DNA from: Streptomyces spiralis
GTDB lineage: Bacteria; Actinomycetota; Actinomycetes; Streptomycetales; Streptomycetaceae
Assembly (NCBI RefSeq): GCF_014654675.1
Contig: NZ_BNBC01000026.1
Location: forward strand, 13,731-77,730
Direction of reading: 5' to 3'
DNA length: 64,000 nt
The position numbers and the translations under genes are program-made. The notes under the pieces are model-generated. The model was not told the DNA's origin and searched no databases. It saw nothing but the letters and a program-made list of their open reading frames with translations. Of this stretch, positions 57,145 through 64,000 are shown one piece after another. How positions within the stretch are numbered: the stretch's first letter is position 1; every line of letters begins with the position of its first letter.

Positions 57145-58173
57145 TCAGACCTGGCCGGCCTTCTCCAGCGCGGTGCAGCAGGTGTCGACCAGCAGGCGCG
57201 TCACGACGTACGGGTCGACGTTGGCGTTCGGACGGCGGTCCTCGATGTAGCCCTTGCCGTCCTTCTCGACCTGCCAGGGGATGCGGACGGAGGCGCCGCG
57301 GTCGGAGACGCCGTAGGAGTACTTGTCCCACGGGGCGGTCTCGTGCAGGCCGGTGAGGCGGTCGTCGATGCCGGCGCCGTAGTTCTTGACGTGGTCCAGC
57401 GGCTTGGAGCCCTCGCCGAGCGACTCGCACGCGGTGATGATCGCGTCGTAGCCCTCGCGCATCGCCCTGGTGGAGAAGTTGGTGTGCGCGCCGGCGCCGT
57501 TCCAGTCGCCCTTGACCGGCTTGGGGTCGAGGGTGGCGGACACGCCGAAGTCCTCGGCGGTGCGGTAGAGCAGCCAGCGGGCCACCCACAGCTGGTCGGC
57601 GACCACCAGCGGGGACAGCGGGCCGACCTGGAACTCCCACTGGCCCGGCATGACCTCGGCGTTGATGCCGGAGATGCCCAGGCCCGCCTTCAGGCAGTTG
57701 TCCAGGTGCTTCTCGACGATCTCGCGGCCGAAGATCTCGTCGGCGCCGACGCCGCAGTAGTAGCCGCCCTGGGGGGCCGGGAAGCCGCCCTCGGGGAAGC
57801 CCAGCGGGCGGGAGCCGTTGAAGAAGGTGTACTCCTGCTCGATGCCGAAGATCGGCTCCTGGGCGGCGAACCGCCCGGCCACCTCGGCGAGCGCGGAGCG
57901 GGTGTTGGAGACGTGCGGGGTGAGGTCGATGTTCAGGACCTCGCACAGCACGAGGATGTCGTCGCCGCCGCGGATCGGGTCGGGGCAGGAGAAGACCGGC
58001 TTGAGCACGAGGTCCGAGGAGTGCCCCTCGGCCTGGTTGGTGGAGGACCCGTCGAAGCCCCACAGCGGCAGCTCGCCGCCCTTGGCGTCGTCGCTGAGGA
58101 TCTTCGTCTTGGAGCGCAGCTTGGCCGTCGGCGCGGTGCCGTCGATCCAGATGTACTCAGCCTTGAAGCTCAC
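57145..58173 (-). CDS. glnII: Glutamine synthetase type II
   Basis: 342 residues from GTG (VSFKAEYIWI), with AAGGACG 6 bases upstream. Eukaryote-like GSII: WGFDGSSTNQAEGHSSD, IEQEYTFFNG, INAEVMPGQWEFQVGP, GDWNGAGAHTNFST and RGASVRIP motifs are intact. It makes glutamine from glutamate, ammonia and ATP. GSII is not controlled by GlnE adenylylation. In Streptomyces it is GlnR-activated; in the 150 bp upstream I see GTNAC-like words (e.g. GTAAC on the minus strand near 58310) but no clean GlnR box. Confidence 0.97.
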   Translation of the reverse strand: MSFKAEYIWIDGTAPTAKLRSKTKILSDDAKGGELPLWGFDGSSTNQAEGHSSDLVLKPVFSCPDPIRGGDDILVLCEVLNIDLTPHVSNTRSALAEVAGRFAAQEPIFGIEQEYTFFNGSRPLGFPEGGFPAPQGGYYCGVGADEIFGREIVEKHLDNCLKAGLGISGINAEVMPGQWEFQVGPLSPLVVADQLWVARWLLYRTAEDFGVSATLDPKPVKGDWNGAGAHTNFSTRAMREGYDAIITACESLGEGSKPLDHVKNYGAGIDDRLTGLHETAPWDKYSYGVSDRGASVRIPWQVEKDGKGYIEDRRPNANVDPYVVTRLLVDTCCTALEKAGQV

Positions 58174-58325
58174 GGGCCACGTCCTTCGGGGTGTCACTCG
58201 GGCGCACTTGCGGGTGCTGCGTCGCTGCGGCACCGGAGCGCCGCCGTTGATGCCCGCAGCCTGTCAACACGCGATTTCCCGGCCGTTGCCCGAGTGTGAA
58301 CCCCGTGTTACCTGGGGCCGCTGTG

Positions 58326-58877
58326 TCACGTATCACGTGGTGAGCGCCCGGCCGGCGGGGCGGAGGACCGGCTGGGGGACGGGGCGGGGGACTGCTCCGC
58401 CGCGGCGGCCTGCCGTACCCCGCCGAGAAAGCCCCGGATCGCGGCCAGTTGATGGTCGTCGTAGCCGCGCAGCAGCTCCACCGACCGCTCGATCAGCGGT
58501 CCGAAGAAGGACCGGCCCAGTTCGACTGCGCCTTCCTCCACCTCGACGACGACCTTGCGCCGGTCGGCCGCCCCGCGCACCCGGCGCACATGGCCGGCCC
58601 CCTCCAGGCGGTCGAGCAGCGCCGTCGTCCCGGCCGAGTTGAGCCCGAGCGCGGCCCCCAGCCGCCCGGCGGTCATCTCCTCGCCCGCCCGCCGGGCGTC
58701 CATGAGCGCGATCAGGGCGCGGACGTCCGTCGCGTGCATGCGGTTGCGGCTCGCGAACCGGGCGCTGTGCAGGCCGAGTTCGACGGCGACGGCGCGCAGC
58801 AGATGGACGATCTCCATCTCCGGCCGCGTGTCCGGCTGTGCTGCCGGCTCGGATCCCGGCTCGGTTTCCGGTGCCAC
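58326..58877 (-). CDS. MarR-family regulator
   Basis: 183 residues from ATG. Winged helix: MTAGRLGAALGLNSAGTTAL with the wing VRRVRGAADRRKVVVEV (residues about 68-112). C-terminal Pro/Ser-rich tail. Divergent from an alpha/beta hydrolase gene with a 71-bp shared promoter interval that contains a perfect dyad, suggesting it represses itself and the hydrolase. Confidence 0.93.
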   Translation of the reverse strand: MAPETEPGSEPAAQPDTRPEMEIVHLLRAVAVELGLHSARFASRNRMHATDVRALIALMDARRAGEEMTAGRLGAALGLNSAGTTALLDRLEGAGHVRRVRGAADRRKVVVEVEEGAVELGRSFFGPLIERSVELLRGYDDHQLAAIRGFLGGVRQAAAAEQSPAPSPSRSSAPPAGRSPRDT

Positions 58878-58913
58878 GAGGAGACCTCCCGCGCTATTGT
58901 CTCGTTCAGCGAA

Positions 58914-58932
58914 TATCTCGCTCGACGAGATA
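58914..58932. promoter_or_regulatory. MarR operator between the divergent MarR and hydrolase genes
   Basis: TATCTCG-CTCGA-CGAGATA, perfect 7-bp arms. A related TCTCGTTCAGCGA lies just before (58899-58911). It is the A/T-richest part of the 71-bp interval. Confidence 0.82.
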
Positions 58933-58948
58933 ATAGGGGGGTCGTCCT

Positions 58949-59806
58949 GTGGCCGGATACGACAGCGGTGCCTTCCATGCCGCGTACGACAAGGTGCTGG
59001 CCAAATGGCCGGCGGACCGGGAGGCGCTGACGGTCGCCACGCCCTTCGGCGACACCCGCGTCAACTCCTGCGGCCCACGCGAAGCGCCCCCGCTGCTCCT
59101 GCTGCCGGGCGGCGGCGGGGCGACCTCCGTCTCCTGGTACGCCCAGGCCGCCGACCTCGCCCGCACCCGCCGGGTGCACGCCGTCGACCTGGTCGGCGCA
59201 CCCGGACTGAGCGCCCCGGCCGACGACCGCCACCCCCGTACGGTCGCCGACCTGGCGGTCTGGCTCGACGCGGTCCTCGACCGCCTCGGAGCCCGCCGGG
59301 TGGATCTCGGCGGGCACTCCTACGGCGGCTGGATCGCCCTGCACTACGCGCTGCACGCCCCCGGCCGGGTACGCCGCCTGTTCCTCCTCGATCCGACGCA
59401 GTGCTTCGCCGGATTCGAGGCGGCGTACCTGCTGCACGCGCTGCCCATGCTGCTGCGGCCCTCGCCGCGCCGTGTCCGCGCCTTCCTGGAGTGGGAGACC
59501 GGCCCGGTGCCGCTGGACCCGGACTGGCGCCGGCTTCAGGAGGCGGCCGCGGGCTTCCCCGCCGCCAGGCCGGTGACCCGCCCGCGCCCGGAACCGGGGG
59601 CGCTCCGCGCCCTGGAGGTGCCGGTCCTGCTGCTCCTGGCCGGGAGCAGCAGGACCCACAACAGCCACCGGATGGCGGCCAGGGCGGGCGCGGTGCTGCC
59701 GCGCGTGGAGACCGACGTACTGCCGGACGTCTCGCACCACGCGCTGCCGCAGGCCGCGCCGGCCGGGCTGGGCCGCCGCCTCACCGGTTTCCTGGAGGCG
59801 GGCTGA
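58949..59806 (+). CDS. Alpha/beta hydrolase under MarR control
   Basis: 285 residues from GTG (VAGYDSGAFH), with AGGGGGG upstream. Nucleophile elbow LGGHSYGGWIAL (Ser near 118), oxyanion LLPGGGGATSVSWYAQA, and His in PDVSHHALPQ. Soluble. Substrate unknown; inducible through the divergent MarR gene is the likely control. Confidence 0.92.
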   Translation: MAGYDSGAFHAAYDKVLAKWPADREALTVATPFGDTRVNSCGPREAPPLLLLPGGGGATSVSWYAQAADLARTRRVHAVDLVGAPGLSAPADDRHPRTVADLAVWLDAVLDRLGARRVDLGGHSYGGWIALHYALHAPGRVRRLFLLDPTQCFAGFEAAYLLHALPMLLRPSPRRVRAFLEWETGPVPLDPDWRRLQEAAAGFPAARPVTRPRPEPGALRALEVPVLLLLAGSSRTHNSHRMAARAGAVLPRVETDVLPDVSHHALPQAAPAGLGRRLTGFLEAG

Positions 59807-59863
59807 GCGTCACCCGCTCATCCGTTCACCCACTCATCCGATGGCCTGGTGATCTGGTGGCCC

Positions 59864-60619
59864 TCAGCCCACCTTCTCGATCCGTGCGTGCCGGATGAGG
59901 AACTTGCCCGGCTCGCGGACCTGTTCGAAGGCGGCGTTGTTGAGCAGGACGCAACTACCGGACACAGACGTGACCTTCACCGTCGTCGACTTGTTGTTGT
60001 CCAGGTTGGTGACCTTCAGCGTCGTACCCGCCGGGAACTGGTTGCTGGACGCCGCCGGGGCACCGCCCTCGCCGGAGAGTGTGACGGTGGAGCCCTGGCA
60101 GACCTGCTGCCCGGAGGCAGCGGCCCCGGCGCCGGAGTTTCCCGCCGCACCGGTCTGCGAGGGCTGCGCGGCCTGTCCGCCGCCCGTGGCCTGCTGACCG
60201 CCGCCGGCCTGTTGGCCGCCCTGCTGCCCGTTCTGCGCCTGCTGGCCGTTCTGCGCCTGCTGGCCGTTCTGTGCCTGCCGGCCGGTCTGGGAGTCCTGAG
60301 CCGACTCCCCAACCGTGCAGCCGGACGCGGCCTGCTTGCGCTTGATCTCCTCGATGACCGCCTGGCGGTTGGCGATCCGGGCCTCGGACTGGGCGTCCGG
60401 ATTGGCCTTCTGCCCGTCGATGAACTTCTGGTTGTTGCCGAGGGCGGTGGCGAGTCCCTGGCAGACGGTCGAGTCCCCGGCGGACAGGGTGCGCGGGCTC
60501 TGCGGCTGTGCGGCGTTGGACGTGGCCGCCAGCGCGAAGGCCCCGCCTCCCGCCACCGCCGCGGCGCCGACCAGCAGCGCGACCTTCTTCTTCGTACTGA
60601 GAGTTCTCCTGCGCGACAT
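59864..60619 (-). CDS. Secreted Gln/Gly-rich protein with RlpA/DPBB-like C-terminus
   Basis: 251 residues. Signal/anchor with KKKVALLVGAAAVAGGGAFA. Residues 40-105 are helical (IANRQAVIEEIKRKQAASGC). A Q/N/G-rich linker includes three exact AQNGQQ repeats. The last 75 residues (FPAGTTLKVTNLDNNKSTTV, VSGSCVLLNNAAF) look like a double-psi beta-barrel of the RlpA/expansin type; four Cys may form disulfides. Possibly cell-wall associated. The linker resembles that of the DUF1996 protein at 52292-53878. Confidence 0.85.
   Translation of the reverse strand: MSRRRTLSTKKKVALLVGAAAVAGGGAFALAATSNAAQPQSPRTLSAGDSTVCQGLATALGNNQKFIDGQKANPDAQSEARIANRQAVIEEIKRKQAASGCTVGESAQDSQTGRQAQNGQQAQNGQQAQNGQQGGQQAGGGQQATGGGQAAQPSQTGAAGNSGAGAAASGQQVCQGSTVTLSGEGGAPAASSNQFPAGTTLKVTNLDNNKSTTVKVTSVSGSCVLLNNAAFEQVREPGKFLIRHARIEKVG
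60228..60281. repeat. Three 18-bp tandem coding repeats
   Basis: CCGTTCTGCGCCTGCTGG occurs twice exactly and once with two changes, encoding QAQNGQ units in the secreted protein; prone to slippage. Confidence 0.85.
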
Positions 60620-60759
60620 GCGCGCCTCCTGAAGAGGTAGGGGAGCGTACGCCGCTATGTACGAGATGCCGAACGAGGTTACTCAGCAGTTGCGGGAGTC
60701 GGTTGAAGTAACGTGCGTCACAAGGAAGGTGACGGAAACCGAAGGAAGCTGAAGGCGGC

Positions 60760-61125
60760 TCAGCTCTTCCGGCCGAGCGCATCGCGCACCGCGTCCTCCG
60801 TCCGCGCCACCACCGCGGTGCCGTCGTCGGCCGTGATGATGGGACGCTGGATCAGCTTCGGGTGCGTGGCCAGCGCGCCGATCCAGCGGTCGCGCGCACC
60901 GGCGTCCCGCGGCCACTCCTTCAGGCCGAGCTCCTTGGCGTCGGCCTCCTGGGTGCGGGTGATGTCCCACGGCTCCAGCCCGAGCCGGTCGAGCACCGCC
61001 CGGATCTCGTCCTCGGTGGGTACCTCCTCCAGATAGCGGCGGACGGTGTAGTCGGCGCCCTCGGCGTCGAGCAGGCTGATCGCGCTGCGGCACTTCGAAC
61101 AGGCCGGGTTGATCCAGATCTCCAT
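60760..61125 (-). CDS. ArsC/Spx-family thioredoxin-fold protein
   Basis: 121 residues from ATG (MEIWINPACSKCRSAISLLD). The N-terminal Cys9-x-x-Cys12 lies on a thioredoxin-like fold. RRYLEEVPTEDEIRAVLDRL and HPKLIQRPIITADDG are family hallmarks of ArsC/YffB/Spx. Could be a glutaredoxin-dependent reductase; no ars operon is nearby, so arsenate reduction is not assured. Confidence 0.92.
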   Translation of the reverse strand: MEIWINPACSKCRSAISLLDAEGADYTVRRYLEEVPTEDEIRAVLDRLGLEPWDITRTQEADAKELGLKEWPRDAGARDRWIGALATHPKLIQRPIITADDGTAVVARTEDAVRDALGRKS

Positions 61126-61297
61126 GGGGCCACGGTACGCGAAAACTCGTCTTCCGCCTGCGTCACACCAGCCTCGACAGCCTTGTGGCCAGGGGGTTTT
61201 GTCAGTGGTCGGCAGTAGAATAGAAGCAGTGTTCGAGGGTGTCGCCGGGGTCGCCGTGGTCCCCGGTGGAGCACCCCCACGCGACAGGAGGATGCCT

Positions 61298-61612
61298 GTG
61301 CCCGCTGCCGCACTGAAGCCGAAGCCGTTGCCGACCCAGTCCACCGCGAAGCGTCCCGTCCTGCTCGACCTGCCGTACGCCCCCGTGGAGAAGCGGCCGT
61401 TGCCGGCCGGGCGCCCGCGGGACTGGTACGTCACGCACAACCGCCGTCTGAAGGCCATGCGGCTCGCCATCGCGCTGCTCGACTCCGGTGTCTATCTGCC
61501 GGGTCAGGCGCGCGACGAGACGATACGGAGCACGGCCGAACTCATCGGCGTGCACCCGCCGTCGGACACCACCTGCCGCATGGTGCGGGCCCTCATGCGC
61601 TACTCCCGCTGA
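61298..61612 (+). CDS. Conserved small hypothetical protein
   Basis: 104 residues from GTG (VPAAALKPKP): AGGAGG lies 6 bases before this GTG, while the ATG at 61292 directly abuts the AGGAGG and cannot use it. Basic, soluble, with a helical C-terminal half (NRRLKAMRLAIALLDSGVYL, TIRSTAELIGVHPPSDTTCR). No known domain. Ends at a terminator shared with the convergent glycosylase gene. Confidence 0.8.
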   Translation: MPAAALKPKPLPTQSTAKRPVLLDLPYAPVEKRPLPAGRPRDWYVTHNRRLKAMRLAIALLDSGVYLPGQARDETIRSTAELIGVHPPSDTTCRMVRALMRYSR

Positions 61613-61619
61613 GCCCGCC

Positions 61620-61655
61620 GCCGGCCGGCCCGGGCACTCACCCGGACCGGCCGGC
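61620..61655. terminator. Bidirectional terminator
   Basis: GCCGGCCGG / CCGGCCGGC outer arms and CCGGG / CCCGG inner arms, between the stops at 61612 and 61664. Confidence 0.85.
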
Positions 61656-61663
61656 GAACCCGC

Positions 61664-62848
61664 CTACGCCGCCAGCTCCTTCTCCAGCGGTGTGCGGAAA
61701 CGCGGCGTCACTCTGGTCGGGCCGAGCAGATCCTGGAGGAGGCGGGCCTGCTCGGTGACGGCCGGCTCCGCCTCCCGGCCCGCGTTCTCCAGGTCCAGCA
61801 GGCGCCAGGTGATCTCGCCGTCGGGGCGCTGGGCCCAGCCGCCGACCACCCGGCCGTTCCACCACACCGTGGGCCCGACGTTGCCGCTGCGGTCGAAGAG
61901 CGCGGGCCGCAGCTCCGGTGCGAGATACCAGTCGCGCTGCTGCCAGCCCATCGCCGTCGGGTCGAGAGCGGGCAGCAGGGCCGCCCACGGTTCCCGCGGG
62001 GCCGCCACCGGACCGGTGTCGCCGGCGACCACGTACCCCGTGCCCTCGTCGAGGGACACCTCCTGCGCGCCCATCGCCGCCAGCGCACGCCGCACCTCCG
62101 TCACCCGCCAGCCCGTCCACCACTTCAGGTCGGCCTCGGTCGCCGGGCCGCAGGCCGCCAGCCAGCGGCGCAGCAGATCGGTCTGGGCGTCCGCGACGTC
62201 CAGCTCGGGATGCGCGGGCGCGAGCGCCCAGCGGAACTGCGTGGACGTCCAGGAGCCGAGCGGCCGGCCGCGTACGACCTTGCCCTCGACCCCCAGCAGG
62301 CGCAGGAGCCGGGACGACACCGTGTGCACGCCCTCGTAGCTCTTGCCCGGCGCGTAGGCGAACTGCTCCCGCAGCCGCGGCTCGTCCTCGGCGAGCTCGG
62401 CCGCCGTGGCCTGACCGCGCCGGGCCAGGGCCGCCAGCGCCGACTCCTCGACCTCCTTCAGCCAGGCCGCGTCCGGCGCGCCCGCCGCCGCCATGTCCTT
62501 GATCAGCTGCGAGCGGGCGCGGGCGGCGACGGCGATACCGGTCGAGGCGTGCACCACGGCGGTCAGCTCCGCCGGGAACACGAAGACCGTGTGCCGCATG
62601 CCGTGCATCCGCACCAGCGTGCGGTCCTCGTACAGCGCCCGCTCCGTCCGCGGCACCGCCTCCACCGGATCGGCCAGGCGTGCGGCCACCCCCAGGTACA
62701 CCGTCGCCGGGTCCGTGCCGTGCAGTGCCACCAGGGACGTCGCGACCTCCTCCGGACCGGCCGCCCGTGCTCCGGCGGCCAGCCGGTGCCGCAGCGCCAG
62801 CCTGGCCCGTCGCTCGGCGACGTCGACGTACCGATGCGGTTGCCCCAT
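61664..62848 (-). CDS. AlkZ-like winged-helix DNA glycosylase family protein
   Basis: 394 residues from ATG (MGQPHRYVDV) with GGAGGG upstream. It fits the winged-helix DNA-binding/AlkZ-like family (PF06224): RMHGMRHTVFVFP, the LLPALDPTAMGW turn, and NVGPTVWWNGRVVGGW near the C-terminus. Relatives (AlkZ, YcaQ) unhook interstrand crosslinks or excise alkylated bases. The exact catalytic motif is not confirmed, so the specific activity is unknown. Confidence 0.88.
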   Translation of the reverse strand: MGQPHRYVDVAERRARLALRHRLAAGARAAGPEEVATSLVALHGTDPATVYLGVAARLADPVEAVPRTERALYEDRTLVRMHGMRHTVFVFPAELTAVVHASTGIAVAARARSQLIKDMAAAGAPDAAWLKEVEESALAALARRGQATAAELAEDEPRLREQFAYAPGKSYEGVHTVSSRLLRLLGVEGKVVRGRPLGSWTSTQFRWALAPAHPELDVADAQTDLLRRWLAACGPATEADLKWWTGWRVTEVRRALAAMGAQEVSLDEGTGYVVAGDTGPVAAPREPWAALLPALDPTAMGWQQRDWYLAPELRPALFDRSGNVGPTVWWNGRVVGGWAQRPDGEITWRLLDLENAGREAEPAVTEQARLLQDLLGPTRVTPRFRTPLEKELAA

Positions 62849-62922
62849 GCGCCCTCCACCCGTCGTCCCGCTCGTACGGGCAGCATCCTCGCCGATCCCA
62901 CTGACAACCGGCCGGGAGAGGG

Positions 62923-63522
62923 TCACAGGCCCGGGGCGCCCCAGAGCGGGAACCAGCGGCTGAGGTCCTGTTCGACACGCAGGTCGTTCGCGAGGGTCGC
63001 CTTCAGCTGGAGCTCCAGGGCGTTGTCCCGCTGGTGCGGGCGGTCGGGCAGCGGGGCGAAGGGGTAGAAGGTGCCCCGTTTGTAGAGGTAGACCAGCGCG
63101 AGACGGCGGCCGGTGCCGCCGGCCGCCTCGCCGTCGGCGAAGCCGACCAGGGAGCACAGCAACTGGGGCCCGAAGCCGTTGACCTCCATCGCGCTGTTCA
63201 CCGCGTGGAGGTCGTTGACGAGCTCCGGCAGCTGGTCCGGGGCGCGGCGGGAGACCAGCCAGGAGTAGCCGTAGGCGTCCTTGGACAGCTCCACCGGCGG
63301 GCCCGTGCGGTCGGTGTCCGCGTCGAGCAGCGCCTGCACCTCGCGGTGCGTCTGCTCGAACGCCGCGCCCTCGACCGTGGCGAAGCACACCGCGCCCTGC
63401 CCGGTCGGCCTCAGGCCCGCCGCGGCCTCCAGCGTCACCGCCGCCGACGGCAGCCCGAACAGCTGGTCCAGGTCCGGCGGAGCCGGTTTCGTACGGCCGA
63501 GCAGGATGTCCAGGAGCCCCAT
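62923..63522 (-). CDS. pspAB: PspA-associated protein PspAB
   Basis: 199 residues (MGLLDILLGRTKPAPPDLDQ). Soluble. The name and family come from its size, sequence and tight coupling to htpX, 2 bp upstream, as in other actinobacteria (phage-shock-protein context). It probably takes part in membrane-stress response; no enzymatic motif. Confidence 0.88.
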   Translation of the reverse strand: MGLLDILLGRTKPAPPDLDQLFGLPSAAVTLEAAAGLRPTGQGAVCFATVEGAAFEQTHREVQALLDADTDRTGPPVELSKDAYGYSWLVSRRAPDQLPELVNDLHAVNSAMEVNGFGPQLLCSLVGFADGEAAGGTGRRLALVYLYKRGTFYPFAPLPDRPHQRDNALELQLKATLANDLRVEQDLSRWFPLWGAPGL

Positions 63523-63524
63523 CC

Positions 63525-64000
63525 TCAGCCCGCCCTCCCCGGCGTCGCGGCCTCGCCCAGCTCGGCGGAGATCCGTCCCAGCTGCTCCAGCCGCTGCTCC
63601 AGGCTCGGGTGGGTGGAGAAGAGCCGGGAGATGCCGGGCTCGGAGCCCAGCGCCGGGGTGAAGTAGAAGGCGTTGAAGGCCTGGGCGGTGCGCAGGTCCT
63701 CCGACGGGATCCGGGCGATGTCACCCGTGACCTTGGTGAGCGCGGAGGCCAGCGCGGAGGGCCGCCCGGTCAGCAGGGCCGCCGCCCGGTCCGCGGCCAG
63801 CTCCCGGTACCGGGACAGCGCCCTGATCAGCAGGAAGCTGATCGCGTACACGGCCGCGGAGACGCCCATGACCATGGCGAACACGGCCAGCGTGTTCTGG
63901 TCCTTGCGGCCCCGCCCGCCGAAGAGCTCCGAGTAGAACGCGAACCGCACGACCAGTCCCGCGACCACGCCGAGGAAGGACGCGACGGTGATCACGGCGA
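63525..64000 (-). CDS. htpX: HtpX membrane metalloprotease, 5'-truncated by window edge
   Basis: Only the C-terminal 158 residues are visible, the frame continues past 64000. Present are transmembrane segments (ASFLGVVAGLVVRFAF, FAMVMGVSAAVYAISFLL), the RYRELAADRAAALLTGRP segment carrying the zinc-binding Glu, and the terminal RLFSTHPSLEQRLEQLG of the M48/HtpX family. The HEXXH motif lies outside. It degrades damaged membrane proteins; operon with pspAB. Confidence 0.93.
   Translation of the reverse strand, partial: AVITVASFLGVVAGLVVRFAFYSELFGGRGRKDQNTLAVFAMVMGVSAAVYAISFLLIRALSRYRELAADRAAALLTGRPSALASALTKVTGDIARIPSEDLRTAQAFNAFYFTPALGSEPGISRLFSTHPSLEQRLEQLGRISAELGEAATPGRAG

Noticed and set aside
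58174..58325. Full GlnR box upstream of glnII
   Set aside because: GTNAC-like words are present but their spacing does not fit the 22-bp periodicity, so I only mention them in the glnII entry.

Overview
The window is high-GC actinobacterial DNA, almost certainly Streptomyces. The evidence is the strong G/C bias at third codon positions, frequent GTG starts, an AfsR/SARP-type regulator with a BTAD domain, and a run of genes that I recall as the S. coelicolor chromosome core in reversed order: panB, nadE, glnA2, glnE, malR-malEFG-aglA, glycosidases, glnII and htpX-pspAB. I see no rRNA, tRNA, CRISPR array, phage or complete transposon.

Layout. 0-3.3 kb: 3' part of a large AfsR-like STAND regulator. 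3.3-5.1 kb: DrrAB-type ABC exporter, followed by about 480 bp of dispersed-repeat DNA. 5.6-10.5 kb: two MFS exporters, a membrane-anchored EEP-fold protein and a TetR regulator with a clear 29-bp operator in front of the second exporter. 10.7-13.5 kb: panB and nadE, convergent on a 16-bp-stem terminator. 13.6-18.3 kb: alpha/beta hydrolase, secreted S53 protease, and a DUF3105-DUF305 operon. 18.3-20.5 kb: nsrR and hmpA (nitric oxide sensing and detoxification) with an excellent NsrR site before hmpA. 20.5-29.9 kb: glnA2, an unknown membrane protein of lower GC, a three-gene coupled operon (phosphoesterase, MFS, beta-propeller), and glnE. 30-38 kb: PAP2-family protein, then malR divergent from malE-malF-malG-aglA. 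37.8-48 kb: secreted alpha-amylase, two unknown genes on opposite strands, then an 1804-residue secreted double-GH13 amylase/pullulanase. 48-57 kb: tautomerase, TetR, a sigma-like domain fused to a membrane-anchored extracytoplasmic domain, TPR protein, lipoprotein, DUF1996 secreted protein, NAD(P)-epimerase, winged-helix regulator and small unknowns. 57-64 kb: glnII, a MarR/hydrolase divergent pair, secreted low-complexity protein, ArsC/Spx-like protein, AlkZ-like glycosylase, pspAB and the 3' part of htpX.

How the genes work together. The best-supported functional unit is maltodextrin use. The extracellular amylase and amylase/pullulanase degrade starch and branched glucans, MalEFG imports the products, AglA hydrolyses them inside the cell, and MalR represses. 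CTTGC/GCAAG dyads or repeats occur in front of malR/malE, the amylase and the pullulanase, which suggests one local regulon. A second theme is nitrogen: GlnII, GlnA2, GlnE and a glutamine-dependent NAD synthetase. A third is nitrosative stress (NsrR-HmpA).

Most of the window is conserved core. The parts that look unusual are the unknown gene pair between the two starch enzymes, the low-GC orphan at 22.0-23.1 kb, a duplicated terminator hairpin that has become coding sequence, two copies of an intergenic repeat 25 kb apart, and a sigma-like/membrane fusion protein.
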